The notes below the pieces were generated by a model, which was not told where the DNA came from, searched no databases, and worked only from the letters and a program-made list of their open reading frames with translations. The position numbers and the translations under genes are program-made. A stretch of DNA of 64,000 nt, from positions 186,001 through 250,000 of the forward strand of contig NZ_BMYO01000008.1 of assembly GCF_014652315.1 (NCBI RefSeq), in the 5' to 3' direction. Origin of the DNA: Jeongeupia chitinilytica. GTDB taxonomy: Bacteria > Pseudomonadota > Gammaproteobacteria > Burkholderiales > Chitinibacteraceae. Shown one piece after another: positions 16,151 to 23,301 of this stretch. Positions within the stretch are counted from its first letter, which is position 1; the number at the start of each line of letters is the position of its first letter.

Positions 16151-16630
16151 ATGGGGATTCCAGCCGAGTGGAACGGTGCGGCACACGACGTGATCGTGCG
16201 CTATGCCAGCCTCGACGATCTTGACGCGCTTGCGCCGCTGTTCGACGCGTATCGCGTGTTCTACAAACAGCCGAGCGACCCTGTGCTCGCACGGGCTTTT
16301 CTGGCCGAACGCCTTGGCCTGCGGGAGTCGGTGCTGCTGCTCGCCGAACGGGACGGCAGTGCGTGCGGCTTCATCCAGCTTTATCCCTACTTCAGCTCGA
16401 TTGCCGCAACGCGGACGTGGAGCCTGATGGATCTCTACGTGGCCGAAACGGCACGCGGCGGCGGTGTGGCGCGCCTGTTGATGGCCAAGGCGGCCGAGCA
16501 TGCCCGGGCGACCGGCGCATCCCACCTCGAATTGTCGACGGCGCACAGCAACAGCCGCGCACAGGCGCTGTACGAGTCGCTCGGCTACACGCTCGATACC
16601 GTCTACCGCTATTACAGTCTGGCGCTGTAA
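16151..16630 (+). CDS. GNAT-family N-acetyltransferase (copy 2 of a tandem pair)
   Basis: 159 residues, GGGAG ahead of the ATG. Closely similar to the preceding protein over its whole length (RYASLDDLDALAPLFDAYRVFYKQ, GFIQLYPYFSS, LMDLYVAETARGGGVARLLM, AQALYESLGY). The pyrophosphate loop reads RGGGVA rather than RGQGVA. About 12 extra N-terminal residues precede the shared start. A -10-like TACACT lies upstream, so it may have its own promoter. Tandem duplication followed by divergence is the simplest explanation. Confidence 0.85.
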   Translation: MGIPAEWNGAAHDVIVRYASLDDLDALAPLFDAYRVFYKQPSDPVLARAFLAERLGLRESVLLLAERDGSACGFIQLYPYFSSIAATRTWSLMDLYVAETARGGGVARLLMAKAAEHARATGASHLELSTAHSNSRAQALYESLGYTLDTVYRYYSLAL

Positions 16631-16678
16631 GGCATCCCGCGGGGGCGGTCGCGACGCTATAATCGCGCATCGTTGAAA

Positions 16679-16705
16679 AAAGGCGCCGCGTTGCGGCGCT
16701 TTTGC
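16679..16705 (+). terminator. Hairpin with U-tract between the second GNAT and trmB
   Basis: GCGCCGC / GCGGCGC stem extended by a G-T and several A-T pairs, followed by TTTTG. It resembles a terminator for the GNAT gene, yet a perfect TATAAT (16658-16663) lies just before it, so a trmB transcript started there would carry the hairpin in its leader. Confidence 0.55.
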
Positions 16706-16720
16706 TTGGAATGGATCGAG

Positions 16721-17407
16721 ATGGACAATCCCCACTACATGCGCCGCATCCGCAGCTTCGTGCTGCGTCAGGGCCACCTGTCGGCCGGGCAGGAACGTGC
16801 GCTGGCCGACTTCGGCCCGCGTTTCTGCATCCCGTACGCCGCCGAAGCGCTCGATCTGGCTGCGGCCTTCGGCCGTGAAGCACCGCGCGTGCTCGAAATC
16901 GGCTTCGGCATGGGCCAGGCCACCGCCGAGATCGCCGCCGGCCGGCCGGATACCGACTTCCTCGGCGTCGAAGTGCACACGCCCGGTGTCGGAAGCCTGC
17001 TGAAACTGATCGGCGAGCAGGGCATCGGCAACATCCGCATCGTCCAGCACGACGCGGTCGAGGTGATCGAGCACATGCTGACGCCGGACAGCCTCGATGG
17101 TGTGCACATCTACTTCCCCGATCCGTGGCACAAGAAACGCCACAACAAGCGCCGTCTCGTCCAGCCCGATTTCATCAGGCAGCTGCTGTCGCGGGTCAAG
17201 GTTGGCGGTTATCTGCATCTGGCGACCGACTGGGAAGACTACGCGGTGCAGATGCTCGAAGTGCTGTCCGCCGAGCCGCTGCTCGAGAACACCGCTGACG
17301 GCTACGCGCCGCGTCCGGACTACCGGCCGCTGACCAAGTTCGAGAACCGCGGCATCAAGCTGGGTCATGGCGTCTGGGATCTGGTATTCCGTCGCAAGGC
17401 CGGCTGA
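16721..17407 (+). CDS. trmB: tRNA (guanine-N7)-methyltransferase
   Basis: Methylates N7 of G46 in the tRNA variable loop using SAM. 228 residues from the ATG at 16721 (MDNPHYMRRIRSFVLRQGHLS), a common family start; the frame is open further upstream but crosses a hairpin. Motifs: PRVLEIGFGMGQAT (SAM loop), FLGVEVHTPGVGSLL and the family signature IYFPDPWHKKRHNKRRL, then HLATDWEDYA and TKFENRGIKLGH. Confidence 0.94.
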   Translation: MDNPHYMRRIRSFVLRQGHLSAGQERALADFGPRFCIPYAAEALDLAAAFGREAPRVLEIGFGMGQATAEIAAGRPDTDFLGVEVHTPGVGSLLKLIGEQGIGNIRIVQHDAVEVIEHMLTPDSLDGVHIYFPDPWHKKRHNKRRLVQPDFIRQLLSRVKVGGYLHLATDWEDYAVQMLEVLSAEPLLENTADGYAPRPDYRPLTKFENRGIKLGHGVWDLVFRRKAG

Positions 17408-17443
17408 TCTAGACTCGCAGCATCTCCTGCCGGAAGCCTGCGC

Positions 17444-18604
17444 ATGTCCCTCGTCCGATTCGCCACCGCGCTGGCCTTGCTGTCCGGTGTGGCGCAGGCC
17501 GCCGATGACGTCACCGTCACGCCGCTGAACAGCGCGCAGCTGGGCCGGCAGACAGTCGACGTCGACCGGGCGCTGGTGGTGACGACCGCGCCCTACACCG
17601 AACCCGTGCCCGCGCAGACGGCGCCGCTACCGTCGGCCGCTGACCCGGCGGGGCAAACCGTCGCGCAGCCCGTGGCGGCGCAGGAACCCCAAGTGCCGCC
17701 GGCACGGCTGTTCAAGCGCTCGGTGGTCGTCCTCCCCTTCGTGGTGCGCCAGCCCGGCCAGATCGCCGACCTGCCGCAGTTTCTCGAAGGCACGCAGGAC
17801 ATCCTGCGGCGCAGCCTCGATCTCGGGGGCAAACTCAATGCAAGGATTGCCCCCGGCGAGGGTGCGTTTGCGCTGCAGCCGGGCATGATCGACGTGCAGT
17901 GGAAGCCCGAACGCGTGCGCGAGCTGGCGCGGCGCTATGGCAGCCAGTTCGTGGTCGGCGGTGTCGTCGACGACGCATCGACGACCGGCGTGCGCTTCAT
18001 GCCCGCGGTCGGCACGCAGGTCAAACCCGGGGAAAGCAAGCTGTCGCTCAGCCTGCCGATCTTCGATTTCTTCGGATTCGGGCTCAAGCGTACGCCGGCG
18101 GCGCGGAACTTCGATGCCACGCTCTATCTGTTCGATGGCGTCTCCGGCGCGCTGCTCGGTCGCTTTCCCTTGCAGGCCGAGGCCGGTGGCGACGTCCTCG
18201 GCGATCCGCGTCAGGCCGTGGCCGGGGCGGGATTCGTCAATGGCGACTACGGTCAGGTCGTCGCTGGGCAGCTTGCCGGCGCTGCCGCGGTGATCGCCGA
18301 GAAGATCCGCTGCCAGCCGTTTTCGGCCCGCGTGGTCGGCCTGTCGCAAGGTCAGGTCGTACTCGATGCCGGCACGGCCGCCGGGTTGCGGCCCGGCGAC
18401 ACGCTGCAGCTTTACCGGCTGCGCAGCTTCCAGTTGCCGGTCGACAGCCTCAATGGCGATCCGGCACAAAGGCTGGGCATGATCGAAGACCGTGGCGGCG
18501 TGCTGACGGTCGAGCAGATCCAGCCGCTGATGTCGCTGGCGACGATGAGCGGCGCGCAAGCCGAAGTCGGCGACTATGCCCGTTGGGACGGCGCCGGGCA
18601 CTGA
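17444..18604 (+). CDS. FlgT-like (flagellar assembly protein T) exported protein
   Basis: 386 residues. Signal peptide (MSLVRFATALALLSGVAQA), a Pro/Ala/Gln-rich linker (about 40-90), then a TolB-N-like middle domain (RSVVVLPFVVRQPGQIADL, RELARRYGSQFVVGGVVDD) and a C-terminal SH3-like domain (FSARVVGLSQGQVVLDAGTAAGLRPGDTLQLYRL). This order matches FlgT, which forms the H-ring around the LP ring of sheathed polar flagella and anchors motor components in the periplasm. No other flagellar gene is nearby, so the flagellar role is inferred from domains only. Confidence 0.7.
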   Translation: MSLVRFATALALLSGVAQAADDVTVTPLNSAQLGRQTVDVDRALVVTTAPYTEPVPAQTAPLPSAADPAGQTVAQPVAAQEPQVPPARLFKRSVVVLPFVVRQPGQIADLPQFLEGTQDILRRSLDLGGKLNARIAPGEGAFALQPGMIDVQWKPERVRELARRYGSQFVVGGVVDDASTTGVRFMPAVGTQVKPGESKLSLSLPIFDFFGFGLKRTPAARNFDATLYLFDGVSGALLGRFPLQAEAGGDVLGDPRQAVAGAGFVNGDYGQVVAGQLAGAAAVIAEKIRCQPFSARVVGLSQGQVVLDAGTAAGLRPGDTLQLYRLRSFQLPVDSLNGDPAQRLGMIEDRGGVLTVEQIQPLMSLATMSGAQAEVGDYARWDGAGH

Positions 18605-18683
18605 GTCACGGCTGGCCGTACGTCACCCGGCGTGACGGTGCGACGTGTACCCCGATGGGGGCACGCACCGAGCCGCCGATGGC

Positions 18684-19445
18684 TTACTTGCAGGCCGTTT
18701 CCTGCAGTTGCGCACCGCGCAGCTGGGCGCTGGCCTTTTGCAGTTTCTGCTGCTGTTCGGGCGTGACCTTGGCGGTGACGAAACTGGTCGGTTTCAGGCC
18801 GTCGTCGCGCTCGCGGACCACGGCAGAGCGCACGCCCTTGGCCTGCAGCTGCGCCAGCCGGCGTTCGCCGGCTTCGCGGGTCGAGAACACGCCAAGCGAA
18901 ATCGCGTTCTGCCAGCGCTTGCCGTCGTTGACCACCAGATAGTCGTCGACACCGAGCTCGGCCAGCTGGTCGGCTTTCTTCCTGGCCGTGTCGAGGTCGG
19001 CCAATGGCGGAATGTAGACCCAGACGCGGGCATTCTCGCCGCTGCCGTGCTCCTGCGCCGCAATGCCGAGTGCCTTGAGCTTGCCGCGTGCGGCGTCGAC
19101 GTCCGGGCCGCTCAGGCCGGCCCAGCGGAGGCAGACGCCAGCGGTTTCGGCTTGTGCCTGTGCCGGTGGGGTCGGTTTGGGACTAGGCTTCGGAGTCGGA
19201 GTCGGAGTCGGAGTCGGAGTCGGAGTCGGAGTCGGAGTCGGAGTCGGAGTCGGAGTCGGAGTCGTGGCGGGTCCGTGCGCCGATGCCTGCGGTGTCGGGT
19301 CGAGTCTGGCCAGATTGACGCTTCTGACCTGGCTGGCGGCCACTTCCGGTGCGCGTGTCTCGCCGCTCGGCCGGTCCGGGACGAGGCGGGTGTAGGCGAA
19401 GAACAGCAGGTTGAGTGCGACGAGCGCGGCCAGAAACCATTTCAT
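18684..19445 (-). CDS. SPOR-domain protein with Thr-Pro repeat linker
   Basis: 253 residues. An N-terminal membrane anchor (MKWFLAALVALNLLFFAYTRL) is followed by a periplasmic linker with about a dozen uninterrupted Thr-Pro dipeptides (about residues 62-85) and further Lys-Pro units, then a SPOR-like region (about 130-215: RVWVYIPPLADLDTARKKADQLAELG, NAISLGVFSTREAGERRLAQLQAKG). SPOR domains bind denuded glycan strands at division septa. Two Cys (CLRW; CK at the end) frame the domain. It lies downstream of birA and coaX, a common position in betaproteobacteria. Confidence 0.82.
   Translation of the reverse strand: MKWFLAALVALNLLFFAYTRLVPDRPSGETRAPEVAASQVRSVNLARLDPTPQASAHGPATTPTPTPTPTPTPTPTPTPTPTPTPKPSPKPTPPAQAQAETAGVCLRWAGLSGPDVDAARGKLKALGIAAQEHGSGENARVWVYIPPLADLDTARKKADQLAELGVDDYLVVNDGKRWQNAISLGVFSTREAGERRLAQLQAKGVRSAVVRERDDGLKPTSFVTAKVTPEQQQKLQKASAQLRGAQLQETACK
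19191..19264. repeat. Hexanucleotide tandem repeat (CGGAGT)n inside the SPOR gene
   Basis: About 12.3 exact copies of the 6-base unit CGGAGT without any mismatch. On the coding (minus) strand it reads ACTCCG, giving Thr-Pro. Because the unit is a multiple of three, gain or loss of copies would change linker length without shifting the frame. Confidence 0.97.
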
Positions 19446-19468
19446 CGTGCGGTGTGATCCGTTGCGGG

Positions 19469-20200
19469 TCAGGCGAAGGCCAGCGCCGCCAGCCCGTGAA
19501 GCACGAGATTATCTACAAGCGTCGCCGGCGTGTTAAGCAACGATGTCAGTTGCGCCGCATCGCCGCCTGCAAGCAACAGTCTTGGCGTTTCGCCGCGGGC
19601 AACGAGCCGTGCGGCCATCGCGTCGACACTGGCCGCCAGTGCGGTGCGGATGCCGGTTTCGATTGCGTCCTCGGTCGAGGTCGGGTAGTCGTGGAGGTGG
19701 CCTTCGGCGTCGGGTAACCGGGCGGTGCCGGTGGCCAGTGCGCGTTTCATCAGCCGGTAGCCGGGCAGGATCATTCCGCCGAGGAAGACGCCGTCGGCCG
19801 TGACCGCGTCGACGGTCAGCGCGGTGCCGGCACTGGCGATGACCAGTGCCTCGTCCGGAAAGCGGGCCCGCGCGCCGAGTACGGCGGCCCAGCGGTCCGG
19901 GCCCTGCTGTTCGAGCCGGCGGTAACGGTTCTCGACCCCCAGCGCGTGGCGCGACGGGGCCAGCCAGTCGATCGTGCGGGCCCAGTGTGCCTGGACGAAG
20001 GCATCGAGCTGTTCGCGCAGCGCCGGTGCCGCGACGCAGGCACCGTGGACCGACGCCGGTGCCGGCAGCAATCGCCACGCGGCCAGTGCGGCATCAAGCC
20101 GGTCGTGCGCCGCATCGCCCTGGGCCAGCCAGTCGCCGGGGCGGTCGGCACTGGCCCATTTGAGACGGGTGTTGCCAAGGTCGAGAAAGAGCTTGCTCAT
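19469..20200 (-). CDS. coaX: Type III pantothenate kinase
   Basis: Phosphorylates pantothenate, the first step of coenzyme A synthesis. 243 residues from the ATG at 20200. CoaX/ASKHA features: LFLDLGNTRLKWA (phosphate-binding loop) at the N-terminus, DRWAAVLGARARFP, ASAGTALTVDAVTADG, GGMILPGYRLMKRAL and LLLAGGDAAQL. Its ATG overlaps the birA stop by ATGA, the usual birA-coaX pairing of CoA and biotin-protein ligase genes in this group. Confidence 0.93.
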   Translation of the reverse strand: MSKLFLDLGNTRLKWASADRPGDWLAQGDAAHDRLDAALAAWRLLPAPASVHGACVAAPALREQLDAFVQAHWARTIDWLAPSRHALGVENRYRRLEQQGPDRWAAVLGARARFPDEALVIASAGTALTVDAVTADGVFLGGMILPGYRLMKRALATGTARLPDAEGHLHDYPTSTEDAIETGIRTALAASVDAMAARLVARGETPRLLLAGGDAAQLTSLLNTPATLVDNLVLHGLAALAFA

Positions 20201-21153
20201 CGTGCCGGCTCCGTCCGCCGCAGGCTCAGGTCGCCGGTGTGGACGACCAGTTCGCCGGCGTCCGTCGTCAGCCGCAGCGAGCCGTCGTCGGCCAGCCCCG
20301 CGAGTACGCCGGCGCGGCGGCTGCCGTCCGGAGCAACCAGTTCGACCTGCTGGCCCTGCCAGGCGCTGAAGGATTCCCAGCGTTGTTTGAACGGGGCAAA
20401 GCCGTGTTCGGTGAATTCGGCCAGACCGGACTCGAGCGCGGTCAGCAGTTGCGCCAGCAGGGCGTTGCGACCCGGAACCAGCCCGTGTCCGGCGAGCCCG
20501 GCGCAGGCCTGGTCGGTGACTGCCGCGGGGGCAATCAGGTTGAGGCCGATGCCGATGACCGCGTCGGTCGGGCCCATGGCATCGCCGGAGATCTCGATCA
20601 GGATGCCGCCCACCTTGGCGCCGTCGAGCAGCAGGTCGTTCGGCCATTTGAGCCGGACGGCGGCGACCCCCGCATCGGCCAGCGCACCGGCGACGATGGC
20701 GCCGACCGCCAGCGACAGGCCGGACAGGCCGGCGGTGCCGCCTTCGAACCGCCAGCCGAGCGAGAACATCAGGCTGCCGCCGAGCTGGGCCAGCCAGCGC
20801 CGGCCGAGACGGCCGCGGCCGCCATCCTGCCATTCGGCGACCAGTGCCTTGCCGTGGACCGGCGCGGCCAGCAGCCGGCGGTTGGTCGAATCGGTGCGGG
20901 CCACGACGTCGATGTCGATGTGGCTGCCGGCCGGCAAAGCCGCCAGAACCCGGTCTCGCGACAGCCATTCGATCGGCGTGCTCAGCCGGTAGCCGGCGCC
21001 GGTGCGGCGCGTCAGCGTGACGCCGTAGTCTTCGGCGCTGGCCAGCGCGGTCGAGACGCTGGCACGCGAGACGCCGAGCGATGCGGCGATGTCGGCGCCG
21101 GAAGTGAAGTGCTCCGCACTGAGAAACTGCAGACAGGTAAGGGTATCGGCCAT
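20197..21153 (-). CDS. birA: Bifunctional biotin--protein ligase / biotin operon repressor
   Basis: 318 residues from the ATG at 21153. N-terminal winged helix (about 1-60, GADIAASLGVSRASVSTALASAEDYGV) for DNA binding; central ligase domain with RTDSTNRRLL, AEWQDGGRGRLGRRW (biotinyl-AMP loop) and LKWPNDLLLDGAKVGGILIE; C-terminal SH3-like domain (VELVAPDGSRRAGVLAGL). Activates biotin and attaches it to carboxylase carrier proteins. The presence of the wHTH suggests it may also repress biotin genes; no target site is evident here. Confidence 0.94.
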   Translation of the reverse strand: MADTLTCLQFLSAEHFTSGADIAASLGVSRASVSTALASAEDYGVTLTRRTGAGYRLSTPIEWLSRDRVLAALPAGSHIDIDVVARTDSTNRRLLAAPVHGKALVAEWQDGGRGRLGRRWLAQLGGSLMFSLGWRFEGGTAGLSGLSLAVGAIVAGALADAGVAAVRLKWPNDLLLDGAKVGGILIEISGDAMGPTDAVIGIGLNLIAPAAVTDQACAGLAGHGLVPGRNALLAQLLTALESGLAEFTEHGFAPFKQRWESFSAWQGQQVELVAPDGSRRAGVLAGLADDGSLRLTTDAGELVVHTGDLSLRRTEPAR

Positions 21154-21247
21154 GGCAGCGATTTTAGCAGCGATGCGGGCCGGCAAGACGAGCCGATCTC
21201 AGCGGCCGAGCGAGCCAAAGCAGTTTGTTCACGCCCGAAGCGCAGGA

Positions 21248-21280
21248 ACCGGAATGGACATGGAGTCCATGAGGATTCCG
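21248..21280 (-). repeat. Inverted repeat between hslV and birA
   Basis: Outer arms CCGGAAT / ATTCCGG and inner arms GGAC / GTCC around a 5-base loop, with a 6-base bulge on one side. No strong T-tract follows on the minus strand, so it may be a weak terminator, an RNA processing site or a protein site in the 171-base hslV-birA gap. Confidence 0.5.
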
Positions 21281-21324
21281 GGCATCGTACGGGGACAAAA
21301 CGCGCAGGCGTAGCCGGTCAGGCG

Positions 21325-21858
21325 CTACAGCGTTTCGATCGTGTGGTTCTGGTTGGTATAGATGCACAGGTCGCCGGCGATCTCGAGCGACTTCTTCACC
21401 ACCACGTCGGCCGGCAGGTCGGTGTTGAGGAACAGTGCGCGTGCGGCCGATTCGGCGTAGGCGCCGCCCGAGCCGATCGCGGCGATGCCTTCCTCGGGTT
21501 CGAGCACGTCGCCATTGCCGGTGATCACCAGCGTCTGGGTCTTGTCGGCGACGATCAGCATCGCTTCGAGCCGGCGCAGCATCCGGTCGGTACGCCAGTC
21601 CTTGGCCAGTTCGACCGCGGCCCGCGTCAGCTGGCCCTGGTGTTTCTCCAGCTTGGCTTCGAAGCGCTCCATCAGCGTGAACGCGTCGGCGGTGCCGCCG
21701 GCAAAGCCGACGATCACGCGGTCGTTGTAGAGCTTGCGCACCTTGCGCGCCGTGCCCTTGATGACGATGTTGCCGAGCGTGACCTGACCGTCGCCGCCGA
21801 CCGCGACGTGCTCGCCGCGCCGGACCGATACGATCGTGGTGCCGTCAAACTGTTGCAT
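21325..21858 (-). CDS. hslV: ATP-dependent protease subunit HslV (ClpQ)
   Basis: Threonine-protease core of the HslUV proteasome-like complex. 177 residues from the ATG at 21858. The propeptide MQQFDG is followed by the catalytic Thr in TTIVSVRRG; DGQVTLGNIVIKGTARKVRKLYN, GFAGGTADAFTLMERFE and GSGGAYAESAARAL are conserved. The partner ATPase hslU, usually next in the operon, is not downstream; the next gene is birA after 171 bases. Nor is hslU anywhere else in the window. Confidence 0.95.
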   Translation of the reverse strand: MQQFDGTTIVSVRRGEHVAVGGDGQVTLGNIVIKGTARKVRKLYNDRVIVGFAGGTADAFTLMERFEAKLEKHQGQLTRAAVELAKDWRTDRMLRRLEAMLIVADKTQTLVITGNGDVLEPEEGIAAIGSGGAYAESAARALFLNTDLPADVVVKKSLEIAGDLCIYTNQNHTIETL

Positions 21859-21884
21859 GCTGTGTCCCGCCGGAATGAATGATT

Positions 21885-21911
21885 CAAAGCAAATGGGGCC
21901 CCAAGGGCCCC
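21885..21911 (-). terminator. Intrinsic terminator after the STAS-protein gene
   Basis: Stem GGGGCCC / GGGCCCC with a 3-base loop; on the minus strand it is followed by ATTTGCTTT. It lies 23 bases after the STAS gene stop and in front of hslV. Confidence 0.65.
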
Positions 21912-21933
21912 GGTTCAAGAGCGCAGCGTGGCG

Positions 21934-23121
21934 TCAGGATTGCCGGCCGATGTTGACGAGGTCGGCGATGCCCATCAGCCGCATCATGCCCAGCACCAGT
22001 TCGTTGACGCGGGTGAACGACAGCGTGTGACCGCTGGAGAGCAGTTCCATCGTCAGGTTCAGCAGTTGACCGGCGGTTTCGAAATCGACACGGGTGACGG
22101 CGGCGAAGTCGAGCGTCGGCTTGCCGTGCTGGTGGACGAAATCGCGCATCTGCTTCAGGGCCTGCGGTGCGCCGTCGGCGAGCACGCCGCTGACGATCAG
22201 CCGGTCGGGTACGGTCGGCGACGGGGTCGGCGCCTGTGTCTGGGCGGCCCGGGCCGGCGCTTTCGCAACCGGCTGCTTCGGCGCCAGCTTGTCGTCCCAC
22301 GACGGCGGCGAGACTTCGAAGGTAATCGCGTAGTCGATGGCAATGTTCTCGAAGCGCTCGGCGTCGCCGGTGGCCTGCATCAGTTCGATCAGCAGCAGCC
22401 AGAACGGCGCTTCGGCCGGCAGGCGGCGGCCGGTTTCGATGCGCGAGGCGAGCAGGTCGGCAAAGCCGGCGGTGCCGAGCGGCTGCAGGATCGCACCCTG
22501 TTTGCGGATGCGCGGCCACAGCGACAACAGTTCGGCTGCGGCAAACGGGTCGATGTCGGTGACCTTGGAGAAATCCAGACGGACACTGTTGCCCGGTTTG
22601 CAGGCGTCGACCACCCGGTCGAGTTCGCGCTCGAAACTGTTGGCGCTCAGCTGTGCCGGCAATGCCACATAGCCGCCATTTTGCGCCGGTGTCGTCGCGT
22701 CCGGCGCATCCGCGCTACCGCGCCACAGCGGCGGTGAAATCTCGAATTCGAGCACGTAGGCCAGCGCCAGATCGTCGAAGGCCTTGCGTTCGCCGGCCTG
22801 CTGGTACAGCTCGAACAGCATCAGCCAGCTTTCGGTACGGCGCTGGCCCGACAGCGTCGGTACATGCGGGGCGAGTGCCTGGATCGCCATTGCCAGTTGA
22901 CCGTTGGCGTGCAGGACGACGGCTTCTTCCTCGACCGGGCTCAGGTGCGAGGCGGATTCTTCGACCTCGATCGCCAGCGTGCTGAGGTTGTACGACTCGG
23001 GCGCCGGCGCGGCCTGTGGCGGCTCGGGCGGACGTGCAGCCGCCTGCGGCTCGCTGCGCGGCTGCGTCGCCGGGCCGGTGGCGGCAGGGCCGGCGTCTTT
23101 TTTGCGGAACAGGGAAAACAC
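21934..23121 (-). CDS. STAS-domain protein
   Basis: About 395 residues from a GTG at 23121 (FSLFRKKDAG); the frame stays open to 23217, so the start is uncertain. After a Pro/Ala-rich linker (about 15-45) there are two related regions: the first (VRLDFSKVTDIDPFAAAELLSLW) and the second (PTLDFAAVTRVDFETAGQLLNLTM) both resemble STAS modules, with similar helical inserts ending FEISPP or FEVSPP. STAS domains usually mediate nucleotide- or phosphorylation-dependent protein interactions; partner unknown. It is not near a known anti-sigma system here. Confidence 0.72.
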   Translation of the reverse strand: MFSLFRKKDAGPAATGPATQPRSEPQAAARPPEPPQAAPAPESYNLSTLAIEVEESASHLSPVEEEAVVLHANGQLAMAIQALAPHVPTLSGQRRTESWLMLFELYQQAGERKAFDDLALAYVLEFEISPPLWRGSADAPDATTPAQNGGYVALPAQLSANSFERELDRVVDACKPGNSVRLDFSKVTDIDPFAAAELLSLWPRIRKQGAILQPLGTAGFADLLASRIETGRRLPAEAPFWLLLIELMQATGDAERFENIAIDYAITFEVSPPSWDDKLAPKQPVAKAPARAAQTQAPTPSPTVPDRLIVSGVLADGAPQALKQMRDFVHQHGKPTLDFAAVTRVDFETAGQLLNLTMELLSSGHTLSFTRVNELVLGMMRLMGIADLVNIGRQS

Positions 23122-23301
23122 CACGGATAACACTTCTTTTGCTGCAGGCAGGATTTCAGATTTTATGCCCTTGTGGGCACGAGTCAAATTGGCACGCCCG
23201 AGCGTATCGCCGTTCAATTTGCAATAGGAATATGCGGATGCCTTGTCCGGGCGCTTGGCGACTAAAATACCGGAATGAAATCAAAGCATGGAGCAAGCCT
23301 G

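Noticed and set aside
19191..19264. Short tandem repeats as CRISPR array or phase-variable frameshift switch
   Set aside because: There are no spacers, and the 6-base unit keeps the frame, so it cannot switch the gene off by slippage.
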